A stretch of DNA of 13,506 bases, taken from contig JAURQA010000098.1 of the NCBI GenBank assembly GCA_030836345.1, positions 1-13,506 on the forward strand, in the 5' to 3' direction. Shown here piece after piece: positions 1 through 6,623 of this stretch. The stretch comes from Bacteroidota bacterium (GTDB lineage Bacteria > Bacteroidota > Bacteroidia > NS11-12g > UBA955). The stretch's first letter is position 1. Each line of letters opens with the position of its first letter. The notes beneath the pieces were generated by a model that saw only the letters and a list, made by a program, of their open reading frames with translations, ran no database searches and was not told where the DNA came from. The position numbers and the translations under genes are program-made.

Positions 1-1025
1 AAACATTTGAAACTAAAACTCATGTACAATCAAGTCGTGCATTTGATATAAGTCGTGACGGCAAAACGATTACACTTGATAAGATAACTATTGTTGGGAA
101 GAAACTAAATGGTGCAGATTCTTTTTCGAGCAATCTTAGAGTTTATAAAAAGGATCAAAACAATTGGAAGCTCCTTCGACAAAATTTTAAAAAAATCTCA
201 TGGGCTAATTCATTATCATTATCTGAGGATGGTTCTATTTTAGCGATAAGTGGAGGATATCACTCTACAAATGGCCAGGGCACTTGGTGGTCCAAGGGGT
301 CAAGAGTTTACAAAGTTTGTCCTTCTGAACATTATGAGCGTAGGTCTGTTTGCGATTTTTTCACAAACTCAAAAGGAGAACAATGGGACTATAATGGACA
401 GTTTAAGGATACTCTAGTTAACTATTTAGGGTGTGATAGTGTAATTACCTATGATCTCACCGTAATTGAAACAGATAAATTTATTTCCAATCAACCCCAA
501 GAACAAAGTGTTGACCTGAATAGGTCTACAAACTTCATAGTTACATCAAACTACGATAATGAGGCAACCTATCAATGGCAACTGGATGATGGTGCAGGAT
601 TTAAAGATTTAAGTAATGCTGGACAATATAGTGGCGTGCTGACAGACACACTTCTAATTTCAAATGTTACTTCTATAAATGATGGAGAAATATTTCGATG
701 TATTGTTACCGTAAATGACTGTTCAGACACAACTATTAATGTAAAATTAACTGTGGGTATGTCAAATGTTAATTCTCTATACTCAAATTCCCATTTTTTA
801 ATATATCCAAACCCAGTATTAAATATACTTAATATTGAATCTGATGCTTCTTCAGTGGGGGAAGTATATACTATTTATTCAATTAGGGGTAATGAGATTT
901 CTTCAGGAAAAATAACCTCAAAAAACATGACATTAAATATCGAACACTTATCAAATGGTGTTTATTTTTTGAAATTGGGTAAGACAACAAAACAGACGTT
1001 TAGATTAATTAAGAGCTCACATTAA
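1..1025 (+). CDS. Secreted T9SS cargo protein, C-terminal part (5' end outside window)
   Basis: The frame is open from base 3 to the TAA at 1023-1025, so this is the C-terminal 340 residues of a larger protein; the GTG at 636 is internal. The first part resembles FG-GAP/beta-propeller-like repeats of secreted Bacteroidota proteins (SSNLRVYKKDQNNWKLL, then SLSEDGSILAISGG). A Cys-containing module follows (VCDFFTNSKGEQWDYNG to GCDSVITYDLTV), of the GCDSxIxxxLTV type repeated in many T9SS cargo proteins. Next is an Ig-like module with the paired aromatic/Cys pattern YQWQ...IFRCIVTVNDC. The last about 75 residues are a type A sorting domain (IYPNPVLNILNIES to GVYFLKLG...FRLIK). In this phylum such domains direct export through T9SS and cell-surface anchoring or release. 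The substrate is unknown; adhesion or a degradative role is inference. A strong terminator follows at 1177. Confidence 0.9.
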   Translation, partial: TFETKTHVQSSRAFDISRDGKTITLDKITIVGKKLNGADSFSSNLRVYKKDQNNWKLLRQNFKKISWANSLSLSEDGSILAISGGYHSTNGQGTWWSKGSRVYKVCPSEHYERRSVCDFFTNSKGEQWDYNGQFKDTLVNYLGCDSVITYDLTVIETDKFISNQPQEQSVDLNRSTNFIVTSNYDNEATYQWQLDDGAGFKDLSNAGQYSGVLTDTLLISNVTSINDGEIFRCIVTVNDCSDTTINVKLTVGMSNVNSLYSNSHFLIYPNPVLNILNIESDASSVGEVYTIYSIRGNEISSGKITSKNMTLNIEHLSNGVYFLKLGKTTKQTFRLIKSSH

Positions 1026-1064
1026 TAGAATCAATTTTAAAATTTAAACCTAACTCAACAGAAT

Positions 1065-1118
1065 TTATCGAACCAACTTATTTGATTTGACTAAATTTTC
1101 AGTCTAAAGGTTCGATAA
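1065..1118. repeat. Inverted repeat with nested inner stem
   Basis: TTATCGAACC (1065-1074) is exactly complementary to GGTTCGATAA (1109-1118). Between them GACT (1089-1092) pairs with AGTC (1101-1104), extendable by TTT/AAA around one bulged T. The result is a two-tier hairpin in the 3' untranslated region of the cargo gene, just ahead of its terminator. There is no T-run, so it is not a terminator by itself. It could be an RNA-stability element or a protein-binding site. Confidence 0.55.
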
Positions 1119-1176
1119 CAATCTCAAAGACTCTACTTTACTTTCTTCGGATTGACAGTCTTTATTATAACCTTTT

Positions 1177-1212
1177 AAAAGAGCATTGAAGTTTCAATGC
1201 TCTTTTGTTTTT
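1177..1212 (+). terminator. Rho-independent terminator of the T9SS cargo gene
   Basis: AAAAGAGCATTGAA (1177-1190) and TTCAATGCTCTTTT (1193-1206) form a perfect 14-bp repeat around GT; in practice about 12 bp with a 6-nt loop. It is followed by GTTTTTT. The A-run on the left arm would allow it to work from the minus side too. Confidence 0.88.
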
Positions 1213-1349
1213 TAGGACTGATTTTGAATTAACTCAATCCATGAGAGTGGGTGTTTATTGTTAACATAAAACAACGGGGATTTAACCGAAAGGAATAGAG
1301 ACCTTAGAAACCATTTGATGATAGACTAGGCTATCTAGCAATAATCTTC

Positions 1350-1763
1350 TTATTGCCGTTTTAGGGTTACTATATTATCGTAATATGGAGTGTCCGACCT
1401 ATGGAAATATTTAAACGTAAATTTGGATGTGGTAAGTTCGATTATTTCGTAGCGCTCTCCATCAAAATCCAATGAATTATCACTTACAATTAAATAATCA
1501 ACAGTATCTAGATCTCCCCCAAAATCTGCATAAGCTTTGTTATCATCCCCGAAATCTATACTACCGCTTTTATAAAGGGTATCCTTATTATCCAGCATTG
1601 TTGATGAGCCTATATAATTACAGTCAATAATGTTTTCAATAGACCAATTATTTCTAATTTTTTGTTCCGTGGTTAAAGGTATTGTAGAATCCTGCTTTTT
1701 ATCATCTTTTTTACATGAAAAAACAAGACCAATTATAATAGCTGATATAAGTAATATTTTCAT
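1350..1763 (-). CDS. Small lipocalin-like lipoprotein, probably surface-exposed
   Basis: The chosen start (ATG at 1763) gives a 137-residue protein beginning MKILLISAIIIGLVFSC, a lipoprotein signal peptide with the lipidated Cys at residue 17. The frame extends upstream to an ATG at 1802, but that would put 13 extra residues before the signal peptide. After the Cys comes KKDDKK; Lys-Asp-Asp at +3 to +5 fits the K-(D/E)2 surface-export signal described for Bacteroidota lipoproteins. The rest looks like a lipocalin-like beta barrel: a short linker, TTEQKIRNNWSIENI, then alternating strands (SGSIDFGDDNKAYADFGG, LDFDGERYEIIELTTSKFTF) and a final IVTLKRQ. Such proteins are common and mostly uncharacterised; no ligand can be proposed. 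It stands alone on the minus strand, about 60 bp downstream of the decayed HTH gene. Confidence 0.8.
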   Translation of the reverse strand: MKILLISAIIIGLVFSCKKDDKKQDSTIPLTTEQKIRNNWSIENIIDCNYIGSSTMLDNKDTLYKSGSIDFGDDNKAYADFGGDLDTVDYLIVSDNSLDFDGERYEIIELTTSKFTFKYFHRSDTPYYDNIVTLKRQ

Positions 1764-1822
1764 TGGTGTAAAGTAAATGTAAAATATTGAAATGCTTCTC
1801 ATCCTTTTGGCTGAGATTCACA

Positions 1823-2120
1823 TTAGTTTTGATATTCTTCCATGAGTTTTTTAACACGATTCAAATTTCTTCTCTGAGGTTTATGCCTGTTGCTCTCCCA
1901 TCCTGTGATTGTGTCTTCACACACACCAAGCTTTTGAGCCAGCTCTTTTTAAAATAAGCCTCGTTCAATGCGTATATTGCAAAGGCCTTCGCCAATGGAT
2001 TAAGGCCTGGAGACAGGAGCTTTGGGTTTCAATCCTTCAGCTCGAAGTATGATACCAGCCAAAATTGCACGCAACCATGTGGTTGTATTAATTGTCAATA
2101 TCCATAATTCTACAAAATGA
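1823..2120 (-). pseudogene. Decayed XRE/Cro-CI-type HTH protein, two in-frame stops
   Basis: Reading the minus strand towards a TAA at 1823-1825, one frame spells a convincing HTH domain: SIGEGLCNIRIERGLF, stop, KELAQKLGVCEDTITGWE, then SNRHKPQRRNLNRVKKLMEEYQN. Related proteins carry LFQKELA at the break, so the stop at 1949-1951 fits a CAA to TAA change. A second stop at 2000-2002 lies just before SIGE, where relatives usually have Lys or Gln. The same frame stays open further upstream (TWLRAILAGIILRAEGLKP, KAPVSRP), but no start codon is clear, so the right boundary is approximate. Both lesions are simple substitutions, which suggests recent loss. A protein starting after the first stop would lack the first helix of the domain and is unlikely to bind DNA normally. 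Confidence 0.75.
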
Positions 2121-2190
2121 GATCATTGATAACGAGATTTATATTGATTAAAAAAGTTCGACACAAGGGACATGAGAGCAACCACACTAC

Positions 2191-2228
2191 ACCTGTAATC
2201 ATGCATTTCAGTTGGTTACAGGTTTTTT
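2191..2228 (+). terminator. Terminator-like hairpin with no obvious gene
   Basis: ACCTGTAA (2191-2198) pairs with TTACAGGT (2216-2223), with a 17-nt loop, followed by TTTTTT (2223-2228). The geometry fits a plus-strand terminator, but no plus-strand gene precedes it. It may terminate a small RNA or be left over from a lost gene. Confidence 0.45.
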
Positions 2229-2238
2229 ATGTCAAAAG

Positions 2239-2262
2239 GGTATCGGTTTAGGTATCGTTTTG
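2239..2262. repeat. Tandem imperfect 12-bp direct repeat
   Basis: GGTATCGGTTTA (2239-2250) is followed directly by GGTATCGTTTTG (2251-2262), matching at 10 of 12 positions. Only two copies are present, so this is not an array. It could be a protein-binding site or chance. Confidence 0.4.
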
Positions 2263-2451
2263 CAGATAAATCTCAAAAAAATCCGCACTATTTTTCTTGT
2301 TCAACACTCCCGCACCCCTTTAAAATATGGGCTTCTTGTTTTTTGGCTTCGCTTAGAGCAGCTATGTATAGTGTCCAATGGCTGAATTTTAAGAAAATGA
2401 ATTAATATTAGGCTAATCCTCCAGACTATTATTAAAATTCTTTGGGGTTCG

Positions 2452-2483
2452 TTGTAGTTTACAGAAATAAAGAACTAATTTTG
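2452..2483 (+). promoter_or_regulatory. Bacteroidota-type promoter with palindromic 5' leader
   Basis: TTG (2452-2454), a 21-nt spacer and TAATTTTG (2476-2483) match the -33 and TAnnTTTG -7 elements of the Bacteroidota main sigma factor, 26 nt before the ATG at 2510. The -7 box overlaps a 9-bp inverted repeat, CTAATTTTG (2475-2483) with CAAAATTAG (2493-2501), which also encloses the palindrome TTGAATTCAA (2481-2490). That layout could be an operator; this is inference. Confidence 0.6.
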
Positions 2484-2509
2484 AATTCAATACAAAATTA
2501 GAACTCATT

Positions 2510-4924
2510 ATGAATCATAAAATTACACTCTTTATCTTAGTACTCGTTTCTTGTCTTTCACTGAAAGCGACTATTTATGTAGATATAGATGCTACCGGAA
2601 CGAATGACGGATCAAGCTGGACGAATGCATATACTAGTTTGCAATCGGCAATCTCAAGTGCAACGAGTGGTGACGAAGTGTGGGTTGCTAAAGGTACGTA
2701 TAAACCATCTGCTTATCCAGTCGGTCGAACATCGGCAGATACAAGAGAATACGCTTTTTATCTAGAATCGGGTGTAGATTATTATGGTGGATTTGATGGG
2801 ACCGAAACTCTAAAATCTCAACGTGATTATATAAACAATATAACTATCTTAAGTGGCGATATTGGAACAGTAAATAGCTCTGGTGATAATTGTTATCACG
2901 TCATTGTTTCTATAAATGAAAGCACCGCCCACATTCTAGATGGATTTACAATTACAGAAGGAAACGCTAATGGAGGTACCAACGCTACGATTAATGGTCA
3001 ATCCGGTATATGGGCTAACAATGGTGGAGCGATGTATACGTACGTTTCTACGATGACCATATCTAATTGTATTTTCGATGATAATTACGGTCAATATGGT
3101 GGAGCTTATAAAGACATAGGCAGTCCTATAACTTTTAGCAATTGTATTTTTTCTAATAATGAGGCATTTAACCATGGAGGTGCATTTGATAAATCATATG
3201 GAAATGCTACTTCTTTTATTAATTGCTTATTCTACAATAACTTAGCCAATAGAAATAGTACCAAAATGGGGGGCGCACTTCAACTTGGTGTATGTACGGG
3301 AGGTACCACCCTCATAAATTGTACTTTTTATAACAATAAAGCAGGTCAAGGTGGAGCAATAAGAGCTTACGATTCTCCTGTTACGGCAAAAAATACGCTA
3401 TTTTACGATAACTATCATAATGGAAGTAAAACTGCAGCTGGGTCAGATATCTGGGATGCTGGTGCAAGCACTTCATATAACATGACCAATTGTCAAATGC
3501 AGTTGGCGAGTGCTAGTTATACCGCATCAAACAGTAATGCCCTAACATCGGCTACCAATGTAATTTATAATCAAGATCCCCTATTCGCCAACTCGAGTGA
3601 CCCTAACGGAGCTGATGATATATGGATGACCAAGGATGATGGTCTTAAGTTAAAAAGTGCAAGTCCTGCTGTGGATGTAGGACTTAATAGTGCCATTAGT
3701 GGATATAGTACTGATATTCTAGGAACTACACGGATAGTAAATACCACCGTAAATATTGGTGCATATGAGTTATTAGCTTGCGAACAAGGATCCGCATTGG
3801 CCACGGCTGCGGGGACCTATACTGCCGGTTATTCGGAGTTAGATGGAGCTATAACCTGTTATTGTGATAATGATGGAAACTTCCTCTTAGGCCTAGGCCT
3901 CACTGGAACAGCTGCTGTTGTTCCTGCTTCAGGTGTTTCCTTAGAGATTGGAGCCACGGCTACAACCACTTATAACAATGCTGGAGGTATTATAGAAAAC
4001 CCGGATGGGGGAGTTGTATTTAACCGAAAATGGAATGTAACAGCAACTACTCAACCTACTAGTGATGTAACCGTAGTTTATCCTTTCACAAATACAGAAT
4101 ATTCTGCAATTGTAACTGCATTAGCAAGTAAAAATACAACCGTAACCAGTGTAAATAACCTTCAGATGTACAAACTTACCTCTGCAGGTGTGTTTGCAAA
4201 TCCCAATGCTAGTGGTGCTACAGGAATTGTCTTAATGAGTGGTTCAAATGCAACCACTACCAATTGGAAACATAGCTTACACAGTAATGCTACCGATCAT
4301 TTGGCTACCTATAAGGTTTCTTCTTTCTCTGGTGGCGGGGGTGGAAACGGAGCCTCACAAATAGCCTTGCCTATAGCATTAGTGAATTTTGAAGCACTTG
4401 CTGCATCAAATCATTCTGCACAGGTGAACTGGACCACCGCTGGTGAGATAAATAATAAACACTTTGAAATTGAGCGAAGCTATGATGGAGTTCATTTTAT
4501 ATTTGCAGGCCAAGTAGCTGGGAATGACAATAGTCAGCAACCCATTGATTATACCTTTATGGATGAAGACATTCATAACAACCAGCATACTGTATACTAC
4601 AGACTCAAGCAAGTAGGTTTGGATGGATCGAATGCCTTCTCCGGTATTCGAGTGGTGAATTTTGATCCATTTAATGATCTTACGCATATCTCTGCTTATC
4701 CAAATCCTGTTACTGATGAATTGGTATTGAAGACGAACTGGTCTCAAGGAGAACCTTACCTCATTGAGGTTATGGATCTTAATGGAGGGAAAGTATATGA
4801 AGGGAATAACAGCAATATGGGCGGAACCCATACCTTGAATACCTCAAATTGGATTCCAGGTGTATATGTAATTAAGGCTTCCTCGAATCAAGGGAGTGAA
4901 TACTTAAAATTGATAAAAAAATAG
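2510..4924 (+). CDS. Secreted right-handed beta-helix protein with T9SS type A sorting domain
   Basis: This is a complete 804-residue protein. Residues 1-20 are a signal peptide (MNHKITLFILVLVSCLSLKA). Next comes the typical opening of parallel beta-helix (pectate-lyase-fold, polymorphic-outer-membrane-protein-like) proteins: IYVDIDATGTNDGSSWTNAY and DEVWVAKGTYKP. Asn-Cys coil motifs recur at about residues 184 (ISNCIFDDN), 209 (FSNCIFSNN), 236 (FINCLFYNN) and 268 (LINCTFYNN), each followed by a GGA turn. Residues about 425-610 are a low-complexity Thr/Ala/Gly-rich beta region. Residues about 620-728 form a fibronectin-like module (LPIALVNFEA to YYRLKQVGLDG), and 729-804 the sorting domain (AYPNPVTDELVLK to EYLKLIKK). 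It is probably exported by T9SS and attached to the cell surface. Polysaccharide lyase activity and adhesion are both possible; no catalytic residues can be assigned. Its own promoter and terminator make it a single-gene unit. Confidence 0.92.
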   Translation: MNHKITLFILVLVSCLSLKATIYVDIDATGTNDGSSWTNAYTSLQSAISSATSGDEVWVAKGTYKPSAYPVGRTSADTREYAFYLESGVDYYGGFDGTETLKSQRDYINNITILSGDIGTVNSSGDNCYHVIVSINESTAHILDGFTITEGNANGGTNATINGQSGIWANNGGAMYTYVSTMTISNCIFDDNYGQYGGAYKDIGSPITFSNCIFSNNEAFNHGGAFDKSYGNATSFINCLFYNNLANRNSTKMGGALQLGVCTGGTTLINCTFYNNKAGQGGAIRAYDSPVTAKNTLFYDNYHNGSKTAAGSDIWDAGASTSYNMTNCQMQLASASYTASNSNALTSATNVIYNQDPLFANSSDPNGADDIWMTKDDGLKLKSASPAVDVGLNSAISGYSTDILGTTRIVNTTVNIGAYELLACEQGSALATAAGTYTAGYSELDGAITCYCDNDGNFLLGLGLTGTAAVVPASGVSLEIGATATTTYNNAGGIIENPDGGVVFNRKWNVTATTQPTSDVTVVYPFTNTEYSAIVTALASKNTTVTSVNNLQMYKLTSAGVFANPNASGATGIVLMSGSNATTTNWKHSLHSNATDHLATYKVSSFSGGGGGNGASQIALPIALVNFEALAASNHSAQVNWTTAGEINNKHFEIERSYDGVHFIFAGQVAGNDNSQQPIDYTFMDEDIHNNQHTVYYRLKQVGLDGSNAFSGIRVVNFDPFNDLTHISAYPNPVTDELVLKTNWSQGEPYLIEVMDLNGGKVYEGNNSNMGGTHTLNTSNWIPGVYVIKASSNQGSEYLKLIKK

Positions 4925-4930
4925 CATTTT

Positions 4931-4943
4931 GGCTCAGGGAGCC
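4931..4943 (+). other. Small hairpin before the main terminator
   Basis: GGCTC (4931-4935) and GAGCC (4939-4943) pair around AGG. It has no T-run of its own. It stands six bases after the beta-helix stop codon, directly ahead of the large terminator hairpin, and may help protect the transcript's 3' end. Confidence 0.4.
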
Positions 4944-4948
4944 TGACC

Positions 4949-4986
4949 AAAAAAGGGGTAAAAGACTCGTCTTTTACCCCTTTTTT
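4949..4986 (+). terminator. Very strong, probably bidirectional terminator
   Basis: An 18-base left arm (4949-4966, A6-G4-T-A4-GAC) is perfectly complementary to 4969-4986 (GTC-T4-A-C4-T6), giving about 17 bp with a 4-nt loop. It ends in six Ts on the plus strand, and the mirror A-run gives six Us on the minus strand. It lies between convergent genes and probably ends transcripts from both. Confidence 0.93.
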
Positions 4987-5323
4987 ATGGTATTTATACT
5001 AGACTGAGAATGGATTAGAAAAGAGATGTATTTAGTATTTTAGGAGAACGCATTTGCCACTCTAAAGCACAATTATCTGGCTAGGAAAAGTTTACTAAAA
5101 AGACAAAATTTACGTTTATCAAAAGCGCTAAAATTGGGTGTGTACAAAACTGCTATTTTCAAACATAACATTGGAATTAAGCTGAGTTATTCTCGTTCAT
5201 TTTGGAACAGGTGTAGGGCGGCCTCTTCTGCTTTTTACCCATTTAATTCATAGGCGTCTGCATAGTTTACCACCGAATAGGTGAATATGAAAATAAGGAT
5301 AAATATTATGGCCTCTGACTGGT
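4987..5323. other. Intergenic region between convergent genes, no supported gene
   Basis: No gene or RNA structure is convincing. On the minus strand, around 5170-5330, one frame reads a hydrophobic stretch, then YSVVNYADAYELNG, stop, KAEEAALHLFQNERE, stop. This looks slightly protein-like, and both stops are TAA, which could have arisen from CAA. It could be a decayed membrane or repeat protein but is too short to claim. Confidence 0.4.
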
Positions 5324-6577
5324 TTAGTAGGTATAATAATTAGATACTTTTCCATTGCGAACCGTAATGGATATATGCGCACTGGCATCCAAAACACCTT
5401 TACAATAAAGAGTATATCCCCCAGAAAAGCTTGACCTCTTTGTTGGAGTCCACATTTGCAGAACTAAATTGAGCAAATCTTCAGGCATTCCAACTCTTGG
5501 ACTAAAAACATAAGCGGCATCCACATTAGCCTTTCCATACTTCTTATACAACTCTTGTTTTTCTGCTTTCTGACGATTTTCTTCTGCTTTTTTTCGATCA
5601 GCACTGAGCACCTCTCTTTTATGTTGAGCCACACAATTTGCAATAAACAAATTATACAACAGATCTACATTGCGACTTGTGCCGAGGTGCCATGCATTTT
5701 GTGAATTATAAATCTCTTGTACCTCATCATCAAAATTCATAATATATCTATTATACACCCCAACCCAAAAACCTCCTAAGACCTTAAACGTTACATTGAG
5801 CGAATCATTCTTAGACCTTTGAATCAATGCTCGGACATTGTGCTTTAATACGAAATTTCGCGATCTGTTTTTACTCAATACCCTCACATGCTTTGCCTTA
5901 AACTCATCTAGGCTGATGACCTCTCTCCATTTTTCTTCTTTATTTAGCTCCTCCTTGCCATATAACTCAATAAATTTTTTATTATCTGGGTAACCGGTTT
6001 GGCTCTGATCATAGAACCAAATGGTATCCCCTATTTCTGTATTTAGTTTACACGGGAAATTAAATGTGCCAAGATCTACCGTATCCCCTATCGTATAGTT
6101 TCCATCGTAAAAGTCACTGACTAGCTTTCGAACAGGTTTATTATATTTCGCGCCTCCACTTATTTCCTCGAAGAACACTTTGCCCCCATATAAGCTATCT
6201 GCAAGAGGCTTATTATTTATGTACTCTGGCTTTACCGGGCCTGTAATAGTAGTTTCCAGCTTTCTGTAATCCCTATCTTTTACAAAAACGCTTTGATAAT
6301 TAAAAATTAGACAGCCATTGCCATAATTGGTTTGAAAAGATATACTTCTTTTGATGTAATTGAGATATTTCTCGGTTGCTTTATCTAAAACATATGTTGA
6401 AAATTCCAATCTGTCCATTGCGCCTCCATTAGGAAATCTGTTTGCGGTAATTTTACCTGCTTTAAAAGCTTTAAATGCCTCGGAAAAATCAGTGTAACGT
6501 TCTTGAGCATGAAGTGTACCAGAACAGAACAAAATTCCTGTGATTAAGATAAGAGTGCTTTGTTTAATGAATTTCAT
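5324..6577 (-). CDS. Secreted protein of unknown function
   Basis: This 417-residue protein starts with a clear signal peptide (MKFIKQSTLILITGILFCSG, ending about LHA at residue 24). There is no lipobox Cys at the cleavage site and no sorting domain at the C-terminus, so it is likely periplasmic. I do not recognise the family. The body is mixed and strand-rich. Residues about 319-348 are a charged, probably coiled-coil helix (REVLSADRKKAEENRQKAEK). The last about 65 residues (SPRVGMPEDLLNLVLQMWTP, then SGGYTLYCKG and ITVRNGKVSNYYTY) recall the pattern of SmpA/OmlA-like small domains: GM, helix, G/W-TP, then a strand ending in NGKV. That is only a weak resemblance. It is divergent from the HTH-like gene, with 46 bp between the chosen starts, so shared control is possible. 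Confidence 0.85.
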   Translation of the reverse strand: MKFIKQSTLILITGILFCSGTLHAQERYTDFSEAFKAFKAGKITANRFPNGGAMDRLEFSTYVLDKATEKYLNYIKRSISFQTNYGNGCLIFNYQSVFVKDRDYRKLETTITGPVKPEYINNKPLADSLYGGKVFFEEISGGAKYNKPVRKLVSDFYDGNYTIGDTVDLGTFNFPCKLNTEIGDTIWFYDQSQTGYPDNKKFIELYGKEELNKEEKWREVISLDEFKAKHVRVLSKNRSRNFVLKHNVRALIQRSKNDSLNVTFKVLGGFWVGVYNRYIMNFDDEVQEIYNSQNAWHLGTSRNVDLLYNLFIANCVAQHKREVLSADRKKAEENRQKAEKQELYKKYGKANVDAAYVFSPRVGMPEDLLNLVLQMWTPTKRSSFSGGYTLYCKGVLDASAHISITVRNGKVSNYYTY

Positions 6578-6604
6578 CTAAAAACAAAGGAATAAAACTT
6601 TGCG

Positions 6605-6612
6605 TATATTTG
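6605..6612 (+). promoter_or_regulatory. -7 promoter box for the HTH-like regulator gene
   Basis: TATATTTG matches the TAnnTTTG -7 consensus and ends 11 nt before the ATG at 6624. No good -33 TTG is seen at the expected distance. If used, transcription would begin near 6617-6619, which excludes the upstream TTG codon at 6600 as a start and supports ATG 6624. Confidence 0.5.
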
Positions 6613-6623
6613 ATGATACACAA

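Larger units (their letters stand above)
1026..1349. other. Intergenic region between the T9SS cargo gene and the lipoprotein gene
   Basis: This stretch lies between convergent genes and shows no credible ORF. It holds a 10-bp inverted repeat (1065-1118) and a strong terminator (1177-1206). Two weak hairpins lie at its right end: GATAG/CTATC around 1320-1335, and CAATAA/TTATTG around 1339-1355, which overlaps the lipoprotein stop codon. Nothing else is recognisable. Confidence 0.6.
2121..2451. other. Gene-free accessory stretch, probably degraded
   Basis: No intact gene is supported here. It contains a terminator-like hairpin (2191-2228) and a tandem pair of 12-bp repeats (2239-2262). A 58-codon ATG-initiated frame at 2229-2405 has no recognisable domain and starts inside the T-run. 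Together with the adjacent HTH pseudogene this looks like the remains of an accessory element, though no integrase or transposase can be seen. Confidence 0.4.

Noticed and set aside
636..1025. Separate 129-residue gene starting at GTG 636
   Set aside because: The same frame is open upstream to base 3 and encodes continuous Ig-like and GCDS-type modules, so 636 is internal.
2093..2098. TTGACA followed by ATTAAT on the minus strand, resembling a sigma-70 -35 region
   Set aside because: No TATAAT-like -10 at 16-18 nt, and Bacteroidota housekeeping promoters do not use this consensus.
2229..2405. 58-codon ATG-initiated frame (begins MSKGYRFRYRF)
   Set aside because: It starts inside the U-run of a terminator-like hairpin, has no promoter box, no recognisable domain, and another frame over the same bases is open for nearly as long.
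4406..4831. Minus-strand 141-codon frame inside the beta-helix gene
   Set aside because: It is the antisense shadow of the fibronectin-like and sorting domains, with no domain or promoter of its own.
6600..6623. TTG start adding eight residues to the HTH-like protein
   Set aside because: The -7 box TATATTTG lies within this stretch, so an mRNA from that promoter would not contain the TTG; ATG 6624 is preferred, though an upstream promoter is not excluded.
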